Source of the DNA: SIG454 sp045578465
Lineage (GTDB): Bacteria; Bacillota; Clostridia; Monoglobales; Monoglobaceae
DNA: 39,547 nucleotides
Assembly: GCA_045578465.1 (NCBI GenBank)
Contig: JAZNKJ010000005.1
Location: forward strand, 1 to 39,547
Direction of reading: 5' to 3'
Shown: in pieces, positions 1 to 7,608 of the stretch
Position numbering within the stretch: the first letter of the stretch is position 1
Layout of the letters: every line of letters starts with the position of its first letter
Position numbers and translations under genes: made by a program
Notes under the pieces: generated by a model
Told to the model about the DNA's origin: nothing
Database searches by the model: none
What the model saw: the letters and a program-made list of their open reading frames with translations, nothing else

Positions 1-2
1 GG

Positions 3-245
3 ATGCTGAACGGTCTTGGGGAGCAGACCAGGCTCTTTGTATACAGCCTTATTGACAATATTCTCAGACTCGCGATAGTATATTTTGCTATTCCCCATTT
101 TGGAAACGGCGCTATAATAGGGATGATTTTTCTGAGCAATATTTTAACCTGCTTTAAAACAATGCATCGGGTTAAAAAGAGGGCAGGTTTAAAATGTTCA
201 ATAAAAAAGGCACCCTTGCGGATGCCTAAGGTTTATAAAATTTAA
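3..245 (+). CDS. 3' end of a SpoVB/MATE-like polysaccharide flippase (partial)
   Basis: Only the last 80 or so residues are inside the window; the reading frame is open to the left edge, so the ATG at position 3 is probably internal. The visible part has two hydrophobic stretches, around residues 11-30 and 38-50, separated by a short polar turn, then a basic tail. This resembles the C-terminus of the stage V sporulation protein B / oligosaccharide flippase family, which moves lipid-linked cell wall or cortex precursors across the membrane. The stop codon overlaps the convergent mgtE stop by two bases. The assignment rests on a short fragment and could instead be another MurJ/Wzx-type exporter. 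Confidence 0.6.
   Translation: MLNGLGEQTRLFVYSLIDNILRLAIVYFAIPHFGNGAIIGMIFLSNILTCFKTMHRVKKRAGLKCSIKKAPLRMPKVYKI
203..226 (-). terminator. Intrinsic terminator of mgtE, inside the flippase 3' coding end
   Basis: Read on the minus strand, GGCATCC and GGGTGCC form a 7-bp stem (one G-U pair) closed by a GCAA tetraloop and followed by six T residues (A run at 203-208 on the plus strand). It starts 15 bases past the mgtE stop codon. It lies within codons of the convergent flippase gene, so the two genes share this DNA. Confidence 0.75.
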
Positions 246-1606
246 AGAATAACTCCGAAAAGGGGAGCGATATTGCTTGCGATTATGAAATATAAAAGAA
301 CGGAGCAGGTGTCTGTAATGGTTGTAACCAAGGGGCCTGCCATTAACGCAGGGTCAAGGTGGAGAAGCTTTGCCCCCATAGGAAGCAAACATCCTAAAAC
401 CTTGGCGATAAGAACAGTTGCCATAAGCGCCGCCCCTAAAACTGCCGCGAGATACATATCGCCGTCATAGGTAAAGTAAACACGAATTCCGTTAACAATG
501 GCCAGAACAAGCCCGCAAAGAATAGCAACGGCTGCTTCTTTGAAAAGGACCTTGAAAAAGTCGCTGAGGCGGATTTCGTCAAGAGAAAGACCACGGATTA
601 CCATTGTTGCACTTTGAGAACCGCTGTTTCCGCCCGTTCCCATAATCATCGGAATAAAAGCAACCAGAATCGGTAGTGATTTAAAAGCGGATTCATAACG
701 GTTGATTATCATTCCTGTAAAAGTTGCGGTCAGCATGAGGAGAAGGAGCCAGAAAATACGGCTTTTCGCGTGCTTAAAAGCAGAGGTTTTAAGATATTCC
801 CCTTCGCTCGGCAAAATAGCCGCCATTCTTTCAAAGTCCTCGGTTGCCTCTTCCTGAATAACATCAAGAGCGTCATCGACGGTTATAATACCAACAAGAC
901 GATTTTCCTTATCCACAACGGGAAGTGCAAGAAAATCGTATTTATCAAACATTTTTGCAACGACTTCTTTATCCTCGTAGGTATCAACGCAGATTATGTT
1001 GGTTTCCATAAGGTCCTCGATAATTGCATCAGAGGGAGACAAAAGAAGTTTTTTAACAGTTATAACCCCAAGAAGGTGGCGGTTGCGGTCTTTAACATAA
1101 CAGGTATAAATTGTTTCCTTATCAACGCCCGTTCTTCTTATTTTGTCAAAGGCCTCCGAGACGGTCATATCCTTTCGCAAATCAACATACTCAATGGTCA
1201 TCATAGACCCTGCGCTGTCATCAGGATATTTTAAAATTTCGTTAATCTGGTGACGAGTTTCCTGAGGAGTGTGAGCTAAAATCCTTTTAACTACATTGGC
1301 AGGCATTTCTTCAATTAAGTCAACCGTATCGTCAACATACATTTCGTCTAAGATTGCGCGAAGCTCACGGCTTGAAAATACCGAAATAAGATGCTCCTGG
1401 CCGTCAGGGTCCATACAAGCAAAAACCTCTGCGGCAAGCTCCTTTGGAAGAAGCCTGAAAACTTTTGAAAGGTCGTCTTCGGAAAGCTCATCGAAAACGG
1501 ACGCGATGTCAATAGGCATCATTTCGAGAAGAGTTTCTCGAAGCTTAGGAAATTTTCGTTCCTGTAAAAGTTCTTCGATTATGTCTTTAATGTTTTCGTT
1601 TTCCAT
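242..1606 (-). CDS. mgtE: Magnesium transporter MgtE
   Basis: The product (454 aa) is a Mg2+ channel/transporter of the inner membrane. An acidic MgtE N-domain covers about residues 1-125, a pair of CBS domains about 130-250, and the membrane part about 275-454. The conserved stretch GTGGNSGSQSATMVIRG near residue 322 is typical of the family's membrane domain. I chose the ATG at 1606 rather than the upstream in-frame one at 1657: an AAGGGAGTG-type ribosome binding site precedes 1606, the protein then begins MENENIKD, and the upstream codon lies before the predicted transcription start. The leader is only about 30 nt, so there is no room for an M-box riboswitch. It is divergent from cysK. Confidence 0.95.
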   Translation of the reverse strand: MENENIKDIIEELLQERKFPKLRETLLEMMPIDIASVFDELSEDDLSKVFRLLPKELAAEVFACMDPDGQEHLISVFSSRELRAILDEMYVDDTVDLIEEMPANVVKRILAHTPQETRHQINEILKYPDDSAGSMMTIEYVDLRKDMTVSEAFDKIRRTGVDKETIYTCYVKDRNRHLLGVITVKKLLLSPSDAIIEDLMETNIICVDTYEDKEVVAKMFDKYDFLALPVVDKENRLVGIITVDDALDVIQEEATEDFERMAAILPSEGEYLKTSAFKHAKSRIFWLLLLMLTATFTGMIINRYESAFKSLPILVAFIPMIMGTGGNSGSQSATMVIRGLSLDEIRLSDFFKVLFKEAAVAILCGLVLAIVNGIRVYFTYDGDMYLAAVLGAALMATVLIAKVLGCLLPMGAKLLHLDPALMAGPLVTTITDTCSVLLYFIIASNIAPLFGVIL

Positions 1607-1645
1607 TTTCCCTACACTCCCTTTCTTAAAATTAGATATAATATT

Positions 1646-1674
1646 ATAATACTCCAAATTCCTTTATTTGTCAA
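1646..1674 (-). promoter_or_regulatory. mgtE promoter
   Basis: On the minus strand there is a perfect -35 TTGACA (1669-1674), a 17-bp spacer and a -10 TATTAT (1646-1651). The predicted start near 1639 gives a leader of about 33 nt. It is back-to-back with the cysK promoter. Confidence 0.75.
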
Positions 1675-1686
1675 GGGTTTCGGCTC

Positions 1687-1715
1687 TTGACAAGGTTTTT
1701 CCCCTATGATAAAAT
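1687..1715 (+). promoter_or_regulatory. cysK promoter
   Basis: TTGACA (1687-1692), a 17-bp spacer and TAAAAT (1710-1715), followed by AAAGGAG at 1727-1733. The -35 boxes of this and the mgtE promoter form an inverted repeat (TGTCAAG / CTTGACA). No cysteine T-box or S-box leader fits in the short 5' region. Confidence 0.8.
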
Positions 1716-1742
1716 TAAGTTAAAATAAAGGAGATGAATGCT

Positions 1743-2663
1743 TTGAATATATATAAAGATGTAACGGAGCTTATAGGGAAAACTCCCCTTATGGCTCTTG
1801 GGAAATTCGGAGAAGATTTAGGCGCAACCATCTTAGGTAAGCTTGAATTTTTCAACCCCGCAGGAAGCGTTAAAGACAGAGTGGGTCTTTCTATGATAAA
1901 TGACGCCGAAGAAAAGGGCCTTTTAAAAAAAGGCTCTGTTATAATTGAGCCAACAAGCGGAAATACGGGCATTGGCCTTGCCTCTGTTGCGGCGGCAAGA
2001 GGGTATAGGGTTATTCTTACTATGCCCGAAACAATGAGCATTGAAAGAAGAAATCTTTTAAAGGCCTACGGAGCGGAGATTGTCTTAACCGAGGGCGCAA
2101 AAGGAATGGCGGGCGCAGTCGAAAAGGCAAAGGAACTCTCAAAAGAGATAGAGGGAAGCATTATTGCAGGTCAGTTTGAAAACCCTGCTAACCCTAAAAT
2201 CCACAAAGAAACAACGGGGGTTGAAATCTGGGAAGACACAGACGGAAAGGTTGATATTTTCGTTGCAGGTGTGGGCACAGGCGGAACTCTCTCGGGCACA
2301 GGGGAATATTTAAAAGAGAAAAACAAGGATATAAAAATCGTGGCAGTTGAGCCGTTTTCCTCTCCTCTTTTATCGGATGGAGTGGCAGGGCCTCACGGCA
2401 TTCAGGGAATAGGCGCAAACTTTGTCCCTGAAAATTTGAACCGTGAAATCTATGACGAAATAATAAAGGTCAAAGACGAGGACGCTATGAAAACCGCAAA
2501 GGAGCTGGCAAGAAAAGAGGGAATTTTAGTTGGAATTTCCTCAGGAGCGGCGGTCTTTGCGGCGGCAGAGCTTGCCAGACAAAAAGAAAATAAGGGCAAG
2601 ACAATAGTTGCCCTTCTTCCCGACACGGGCGAGAGATATCTCTCAACAGGAATATATGAATAG
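1743..2663 (+). CDS. cysK: Cysteine synthase (O-acetylserine sulfhydrylase)
   Basis: This PLP enzyme (about 306 aa) makes cysteine from O-acetylserine and sulfide. Seen in the sequence: the PLP-lysine motif GSVKDR near residue 43, the substrate loop TSGNTG near residue 70, the phosphate-binding GTGGT near residue 178, and the C-terminal PDTGERYLSTGIY. Start choice: the ATG at 1734 directly abuts the AAAGGAG ribosome binding site with no spacing. The TTG at 1743 has a 9-nt spacing and gives the family-like N-terminus MNIYKDVTELIGKTPL, so TTG is preferred. It is monocistronic with its own promoter, divergent from mgtE. CysK and CysM cannot be fully separated by eye, but the length favours CysK. 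Confidence 0.95.
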   Translation: MNIYKDVTELIGKTPLMALGKFGEDLGATILGKLEFFNPAGSVKDRVGLSMINDAEEKGLLKKGSVIIEPTSGNTGIGLASVAAARGYRVILTMPETMSIERRNLLKAYGAEIVLTEGAKGMAGAVEKAKELSKEIEGSIIAGQFENPANPKIHKETTGVEIWEDTDGKVDIFVAGVGTGGTLSGTGEYLKEKNKDIKIVAVEPFSSPLLSDGVAGPHGIQGIGANFVPENLNREIYDEIIKVKDEDAMKTAKELARKEGILVGISSGAAVFAAAELARQKENKGKTIVALLPDTGERYLSTGIYE

Positions 2664-2725
2664 GAAAGCGTGAAAAAGGCGCTGACCGCACAAAACAAGG
2701 GAAAAGTAAAAACAAAAAAGCGGAA

Positions 2726-2749
2726 ACAAAATTCAAAAATGAATTTTGT
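2726..2749. repeat. Perfect inverted repeat downstream of cysK
   Basis: ACAAAATTC and GAATTTTGT form a 9-bp perfect dyad with a 6-nt loop. There is no T-run after it, so it is a poor terminator. It overlaps the -35 of the possible small-RNA promoter at 2746-2775 and could be an operator or a weak mRNA end structure. Confidence 0.4.
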
Positions 2750-2775
2750 AATTAGATGTTGTTTTGTGCTATACT
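2746..2775 (+). promoter_or_regulatory. Candidate promoter for a cysK-clpC intergenic small RNA
   Basis: TTGTAA (2746-2751), an 18-bp spacer and an extended -10 TGC-TATACT (2767-2775). No open reading frame with a ribosome binding site follows before the terminator at 2868, so the product, if any, would be a short RNA. Confidence 0.4.
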
Positions 2776-2781
2776 CAAACC

Positions 2782-2899
2782 TCACCTCTCGCAGTACACC
2801 GGTACGGCTTCGGATTCGGTTTGAGCATTCCGCATCCTTTTTCCCTGCTTTCAGGGGAAATATTAACAAAAAGGACTTTGCATTTGCAAAGTCCTTTTT
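2782..2899 (+). ncRNA. Possible small structured RNA between cysK and clpC
   Basis: If the promoter at 2746-2775 is active, a transcript of about 118 nt would end at the strong terminator at 2868-2899. Visible structure: a GTAC-ACCG-GTAC hairpin at 2794-2805 and a hairpin TTTCCCTG / CAGGGGAAA around 2840-2860 with one bulge. A longer pairing, CTCAAACC (2774-2781) with GGTTTGAG (2818-2825), would exist only in a transcript reading in from cysK, because its left arm overlaps the -10 box. I do not recognise the family; it may simply be the cysK 3' untranslated region. Confidence 0.3.
2868..2899. terminator. Bidirectional terminator between cysK and clpC
   Basis: A 14-bp perfect stem (A-rich left arm, AAAAAGGACTTTGC) with an ATTT loop; A and T runs on both flanks make it work in either direction. 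It ends 2 bp before the clpC stop codon and can end both convergent units. Confidence 0.9.
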
Positions 2900-2901
2900 A
2901 T

Positions 2902-5370
2902 TTACTTGGAGGATTTTCTGTGACGGACAGAAAACTTGTCTTTGGTATAATCAATTGTGATTTTGTCGCCCTCTTTGACTTTTCCTTCAAGCATCTCCTC
3001 GGCAATAAGGTCTTCGATTTCCGACTGAATTGCCCTGCGGAGAGGTCTTGCCCCGTAGATTTTGTCAAAGCCTTTTTCTGCAATTTTTTCGATTGTCTTG
3101 TCAGTGAATTTAGCGTCAATTCCGTTTGCCAGAAGTCTTTTTGACAGAGAGTCAAGCATTAAGGATGCAATAGACCTTATGTTTTCGTCAGAGAGCTGAT
3201 GGAAAACAATAATATCGTCAACCCTGTTTAAAAACTCAGGACGGAACGCCCTCTTAACTTCACTTAAAACATCTGCTTTAATCTTTTTGTGGTCTGCCTC
3301 GGTTTTTTCTGCATCCCCTGCGGAGAAGCCAAGGCTCTTATTTTCCGTAATAAGCCTTGCCCCAAGGTTTGAAGTCATAATAATAACCGTGTTGCGGAAA
3401 TCAACCTTTCTTCCCTGAGAGTCTGTTAAAATTCCGTCGTCTAAAATCTGGAGAAGAATGTTGAAAATGTCGGGGTGAGCCTTTTCGATTTCGTCAAATA
3501 AAACTACGCTGTATGGCTTTCTGCGAACCTTTTCCGTAAGCTGACCGCCTTCGTCATAGCCAACATAGCCGGGGGGAGAGCCAACCAGCCTTGAAACGGT
3601 GTGCTTTTCCATATATTCTGACATATCAAAGCGGATAAGAGCGTCCTCGTCCCCGAACATAGCCTCAGCCAGAGCCTTTGAAAGCTCTGTTTTGCCCACA
3701 CCCGTAGGACCTAAGAAAATGAATGAGCCGATTGGGCGTTTCGGGTCTTTAAGACCGACTCTTCCTCGGCGGATTGCCTTGGAAATGGAAACCACTGCCT
3801 CGTCCTGACCGATAACTCGATTATGGAGCGTTTCTTCAAGCTTTAAAAGACGCTGTCCCTCTCCTTCGGAGATAGCCTTAACAGGAACACCTGTCCAAAG
3901 AGAAACAACTTCGGCGATTTCTTCGGGAGTAACTTCTTTTGTTTTGGAAGTGCTTTCGCTTTCCCAGCTGGTTTTTGCGTTTTTGAGCTTTTCGGAAAGC
4001 TCTTTTTCTTTGTCCCGAAGAGCCGCCGCCTTTTCGTATTCCTGTGTGGTTATAGCGGACTCTTTTTCCTTTTTAACCGCCTCAATTTCCTCTTCAATTT
4101 CTTTAAGATTTGGCGGAGCGGTAAGAGTTTTCATTCTTATTTTTGATGCCGCCTCGTCAATTAAGTCGATTGCCTTGTCGGGTAAAAATCTGTCGGGGAT
4201 ATAGCGGATACTGAGTTTAACTGCCGTTTCGATTGCCTTGTCGGTTATGGTAACCTTGTGGTGAGCCTCATATTTATCCCGAATTCCTTTAAGAATTTCA
4301 ATGGACTCCTCTTCTGTCGGCTCGTCCAAGGTAATCGGCTGGAAACGGCGCTCCAATGCTGCATCTTTTTCAATATATTTTCTGTATTCGTTTATGGTTG
4401 TGGCGCCGATAACCTGAATTTCTCCACGGGAGAGAGCAGGCTTTAAAATGTTTGCTGCATCAATTGCTCCCTCTGCGGCTCCTGCCCCAACGAGAGTATG
4501 AATTTCATCAATAAAGAGGATAATATCCCCCGATTTTCTGATTTCGTCCATTGCGGCTTTAAGCCTTTCTTCAAATTCGCCTCGGTATTTTGCACCTGCA
4601 ACCATTGAAGATAAATCGAGGGTTATAACCTTTTTGTTTTTCAGTATTTCAGGAACTTCCCCCTTAACAATTTTCTGGGCAAGGCCCTCTGCAACTGCGG
4701 TTTTTCCCACACCGGGTTCGCCGATTAAACAAGGATTGTTCTTTGTTCGGCGGGATAAAATCTGGACAACTCTTTCAATAACGCTGTCTCTTCCTATAAC
4801 AGGGTCAAGCTTTAAATCCCTTGCCATGTCCGTAAGGTTTCTGCCGAATTTTTCAAGGGTCGGGGTTTTGCCCAGCCCCTTTTTTCTTGCCTGAGGAGTT
4901 GGCTCAGACGGTGGCGGAGCTTCTTCCCCCTGCCCCTCGTTTAATGCCTTCATAATATCGCTGTAAATTTTCTGAATGCTTATTCCTGAGCCTGAAATGA
5001 TTTTAACAGCAAGGCTCTCTCCCTCCCGAAGAAGAGAAATAAGAATGTGTTCTGTCCCTATATAGTTGTGGGAAAGGCGCATAGCCTCAGAATAGCTTCT
5101 TTCTAAAACCGATTTTGTTCTGGGGGTAAACCCTGTTGTGATTTCCCCGAGAGGAGCCGAAGTCCCTACCATAATATCAATTTTAGCTTCTATTTTTTCG
5201 GGGGTAAGCCCGTTTGCGTTAAGAACTTTTGAGGCAATCCCCTCTCCCTCGGAGGCGAGCCCCCAGAGAATATGCTCTGTTCCTATATAGTTATGCCCCA
5301 TATCCTTGGCGCAGTCTTCCGAAAGGAGAAGAGCTTCCTTTGCTCTTTCCGTAAGTTTTTGTTCAAACAT
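2902..5370 (-). CDS. clpC: ATP-dependent Clp protease ATP-binding subunit ClpC
   Basis: This 822-aa Hsp100 AAA+ unfoldase feeds substrates, including arginine-phosphorylated proteins, to ClpP. Domains seen: two Clp N-repeats (about 1-145), AAA-1 with Walker A GEPGVGKT near 215, a middle region with a UVR-like helix (EYEKAAALRDKEKELSEKL) near 440, and AAA-2 with GPTGVGKT near 555. A C-terminal D2-small domain ends the protein. The length matches ClpC rather than ClpB or ClpE. It is the last gene of the ctsR operon, 40 bp downstream of mcsB, and so is expected to be repressed by CtsR. Its proteolytic partner clpP is not in the window. Confidence 0.97.
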   Translation of the reverse strand: MFEQKLTERAKEALLLSEDCAKDMGHNYIGTEHILWGLASEGEGIASKVLNANGLTPEKIEAKIDIMVGTSAPLGEITTGFTPRTKSVLERSYSEAMRLSHNYIGTEHILISLLREGESLAVKIISGSGISIQKIYSDIMKALNEGQGEEAPPPSEPTPQARKKGLGKTPTLEKFGRNLTDMARDLKLDPVIGRDSVIERVVQILSRRTKNNPCLIGEPGVGKTAVAEGLAQKIVKGEVPEILKNKKVITLDLSSMVAGAKYRGEFEERLKAAMDEIRKSGDIILFIDEIHTLVGAGAAEGAIDAANILKPALSRGEIQVIGATTINEYRKYIEKDAALERRFQPITLDEPTEEESIEILKGIRDKYEAHHKVTITDKAIETAVKLSIRYIPDRFLPDKAIDLIDEAASKIRMKTLTAPPNLKEIEEEIEAVKKEKESAITTQEYEKAAALRDKEKELSEKLKNAKTSWESESTSKTKEVTPEEIAEVVSLWTGVPVKAISEGEGQRLLKLEETLHNRVIGQDEAVVSISKAIRRGRVGLKDPKRPIGSFIFLGPTGVGKTELSKALAEAMFGDEDALIRFDMSEYMEKHTVSRLVGSPPGYVGYDEGGQLTEKVRRKPYSVVLFDEIEKAHPDIFNILLQILDDGILTDSQGRKVDFRNTVIIMTSNLGARLITENKSLGFSAGDAEKTEADHKKIKADVLSEVKRAFRPEFLNRVDDIIVFHQLSDENIRSIASLMLDSLSKRLLANGIDAKFTDKTIEKIAEKGFDKIYGARPLRRAIQSEIEDLIAEEMLEGKVKEGDKITIDYTKDKFSVRHRKSSK

Positions 5371-5410
5371 AGTATATCGCCATCCTTTCTTTAAGATTTA
5401 AGAAAATCTA

Positions 5411-6409
5411 TTAAAGTTTTTCCTGAATAACCTCTGCCCTCTTTAAATCTCTGTCGGCTGGGTTTTCGATGTTATACGCCATAGAGAGAGTAGAGGGGAA
5501 GATTGAATACATAATGTCGTTTATCTTTTTGTGGTCCGTTTCTTTTATTATGCCCAAATTTATCCCAAGTCTAACATGGGAAAGGAGAGATAACGCCTCT
5601 TTTGAGGTCATAATCTTGGAATATTTAAGTGTTCCAAATGCTCTTAAAACAGTATCTTCTATTCTGAATTTGTCCGCAGAATAGATTTTCTGTTGGAGAG
5701 ATTTTTCCTGAGAGATTATCTCGGTTACGATTTCCGTGAGCTTTTGCGCCGACTCTTCTTCGCTTATGCCGAGGGTAATCTGGTTGGAAATCTGATAAAT
5801 GTTTCCAAACCCCTGACTTCCCTCCCCGAAAAGACCTCTGACTGCAATTCCCATTTTGGAAAGGGAACGGGCAAGCCCCTCAATTCGCCCTGACATTGTA
5901 AAACCGGGGAGATGAGCCATAACGGAGAGGCGAAGACCTGTCCCAACATTTGTTGGGCAACAGGTTAAGTAGCCTAAATTTTCCGAAAAGGCATAATCAA
6001 GAGTGCTTTCGATAATATCGTCAGCCTCCATAGCGGATTTTAGACACTCGGAAATGGCAAGACCCTCCTGCATTGCCTGAATTCTTATATGGTCCTCTTC
6101 CAGGAGCATAATTGAAAGACGCTCGTCATCGGAGAGAACAAGACCCCGCATAATTTTATCGTCCGTCATAACAGGACTTATAAGATGTCTCTCTGCAAGG
6201 GCGGTTTTTTCTGTTTTGGTCATTTTTGAAAGGTCAAAAAAGGTGGTGTTTGGGATTTTTAAAACCCCGTCCTTTAAGGTGTTTAAAAGAATTTCCTGAG
6301 CAGCCTTATCCGCTCTTTGGGGAAAGGGAAAACCGCTTATGTTTCGGGCAAGTCTTGCTCTTGTAGAGAGGATGATTTCCCCCATATTACCGAAATTTTT
6401 ATACCACAT
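5411..6409 (-). CDS. mcsB: Protein arginine kinase McsB
   Basis: A 332-aa member of the guanidino (ATP:guanido) phosphotransferase fold that phosphorylates arginines, marking proteins for ClpC-ClpP and inactivating CtsR. Family signatures are the N-terminal STRARLARNISGFPFP (residues 16-31) and LTCCPTNVGTGLRLSVMAH in the middle. The C-terminal RDLKRA fits the RDxxRA phospho-arginine-binding motif described for McsB. It is somewhat shorter than the Bacillus protein. Its start codon overlaps the mcsA stop by one base (TAATG), indicating translational coupling. The partner adaptor McsA is encoded immediately upstream. Confidence 0.96.
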   Translation of the reverse strand: MWYKNFGNMGEIILSTRARLARNISGFPFPQRADKAAQEILLNTLKDGVLKIPNTTFFDLSKMTKTEKTALAERHLISPVMTDDKIMRGLVLSDDERLSIMLLEEDHIRIQAMQEGLAISECLKSAMEADDIIESTLDYAFSENLGYLTCCPTNVGTGLRLSVMAHLPGFTMSGRIEGLARSLSKMGIAVRGLFGEGSQGFGNIYQISNQITLGISEEESAQKLTEIVTEIISQEKSLQQKIYSADKFRIEDTVLRAFGTLKYSKIMTSKEALSLLSHVRLGINLGIIKETDHKKINDIMYSIFPSTLSMAYNIENPADRDLKRAEVIQEKL

Positions 6410-6906
6410 TATTTTTCCCCTCCTTTATTAAGCTCGCGGATTTGGTCACGAAGCTCAGCCGCTTTTTCAAATTCCTGATTTAAAACTGCGGTGTCAAGCT
6501 CTGCTTGAAGCTTTTTAATCTTAGTCTGGGTACTGATTTTATCGCCGCTCCTTTTTGGAATTTTACCTTTGTGGAAGGCTTCCCCGTGAATCTGGCGGAG
6601 CGGTTTTAAAAGCGCCCCCTTAAAATCTTCATAACATTTGCTGCACCCAAGTCTGCCGTTTTTCATAAACTCAGCAAGGGTCATTCCGCACCCCGTGCAC
6701 ATAGCTGAGGATGTTTTTGAAGTAAGACCTAAGGGTTTTCCTAAAAAGCCTCCGAAAAATTCGTCAAAGTCAGTATCAAAAACAACTTTGAACTCTCCTG
6801 CCTCTGCGGCACATTTATCACATAAAAAATATTCTGTTTTCTTTCCGTTTACGATTTTTTGAATATGAGTATTCGCTTCTCGTTCATTACATCTCTGACA
6901 TTTCAT
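6409..6906 (-). CDS. mcsA: McsA, zinc-finger activator of McsB
   Basis: A 165-aa activator and adaptor of the McsB arginine kinase. Four CxxC pairs are visible (CQRC, CDKC, CTGC, CSKC), which should bind two zinc ions. A C-terminal UVR motif (residues about 140-160, ending ELRDQIRELNKGGEK) matches the UVR-like helix in ClpC. The gene sits 11 bp after ctsR and overlaps mcsB by one base, matching the conserved ctsR-mcsA-mcsB-clpC order. The start at 6906 has an AGGAGGAAAAATT-type leader. Confidence 0.95.
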   Translation of the reverse strand: MKCQRCNEREANTHIQKIVNGKKTEYFLCDKCAAEAGEFKVVFDTDFDEFFGGFLGKPLGLTSKTSSAMCTGCGMTLAEFMKNGRLGCSKCYEDFKGALLKPLRQIHGEAFHKGKIPKRSGDKISTQTKIKKLQAELDTAVLNQEFEKAAELRDQIRELNKGGEK

Positions 6907-6917
6907 AATTTTTCCTC

Positions 6918-7367
6918 CTATAAAATGTTAACAAGTATGTTTTTAAGTATCTTCGCCCGAACAAAATCTCTTTCAGGGGGATTGATTGCTATTGCGTTGT
7001 CCCGAAGAGCCGCAATAATTATCTTTCCCTCTCTCTGAGAAATAATATCAAGCTCATAAAGATTCTGAATAATTGCCGAGGCGTCTGTCTGGGAAATATA
7101 ATCCCCGATGCAAGAGAGGACTTTTTTAAGATAACTCTCCTCATCGTTGCAAATTGCTCGGGTTATCTTGATATATCCCCCACCACCTCGTCTGCTCTCT
7201 ACAATATAACCCCTCTCAGGCGAAAATCTTGTAGAAATAACATAGTTAATCTGGGATGGAACGCAATTAAATCGGAGAGCAAGCTCGTTTCTTTGAAGCT
7301 CTGCCATACCGTTTTCCGCCTCTATCATTTCCTTTATAAATTCCTCTATTAAATTGCTTAATTTCAT
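6918..7367 (-). CDS. ctsR: Heat-shock repressor CtsR
   Basis: A 149-aa winged-helix repressor of class III heat-shock genes. The N-terminal DNA-binding domain contains RNELALRFNCVPSQINYVIS and the glycine-rich wing SRRGGGGYIKI, whose arginines are the McsB-sensitive region in the family. The ATG at 7367 is chosen over the GTG at 7376 because AGGAG (7376-7380) lies 8 nt upstream of that ATG. It heads the operon and has a matching operator over its own transcription start, so autoregulation is expected. Confidence 0.96.
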   Translation of the reverse strand: MKLSNLIEEFIKEMIEAENGMAELQRNELALRFNCVPSQINYVISTRFSPERGYIVESRRGGGGYIKITRAICNDEESYLKKVLSCIGDYISQTDASAIIQNLYELDIISQREGKIIIAALRDNAIAINPPERDFVRAKILKNILVNIL

Positions 7368-7390
7368 TTTAAACACTCCTGTTTTTTGAC

Positions 7391-7407
7391 TTTGACTTTC
7401 TTTGACC
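7391..7407 (-). promoter_or_regulatory. CtsR operator (CtsR box)
   Basis: On the minus strand, GGTCAAA-GAA-AGTCAAA matches the tandem heptamer consensus RGTCAAA-NAN-RGTCAAA exactly. A third partial unit, GTCAAA, follows directly (7385-7390). It covers the predicted transcription start just downstream of the -10 box. Confidence 0.93.
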
Positions 7408-7415
7408 TTAACTTA

Positions 7416-7443
7416 ATTATAACACGAATTGAGGAAATGTCAA
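7416..7443 (-). promoter_or_regulatory. ctsR operon promoter
   Basis: On the minus strand TTGACA (7438-7443), a 16-bp spacer and TATAAT (7416-7421): perfect housekeeping hexamers. The CtsR box begins 9 bp downstream, so bound CtsR would block initiation. Confidence 0.88.
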
Positions 7444-7526
7444 TATTTTTCCAAAAATTTTTCTGAAAGAGAGAAAAAAGGAGGGAATTTTTTGGAAGAT
7501 AAAGGTCGGAAATTTAAGGAAATTCC

Positions 7527-7555
7527 TTGACTTAGAGGGGGTTTCTTGGTATAAT
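7527..7555 (+). promoter_or_regulatory. alaS promoter
   Basis: TTGACT (7527-7532), a 17-bp spacer and TATAAT (7550-7555). The leader to the ATG at 7609 is about 45 nt, too short for a T-box. Confidence 0.85.
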
Positions 7556-7608
7556 CTAAAATGATGTATTATGCGAAAGCTAAGATTTGAAATGAAGGTG
7601 AAATTCTT

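Noticed and set aside
770..1234. Plus-strand frame inside mgtE
   Set aside because: It is the complement of a well-supported gene and shows no protein pattern.
1606..1680. M-box (magnesium) riboswitch before mgtE
   Set aside because: The promoter leaves only about 33 nt of leader, far too short for the aptamer.
7556..7608. T-box leader before alaS
   Set aside because: The leader is about 45-50 nt and lacks the T-box sequence and a terminator.
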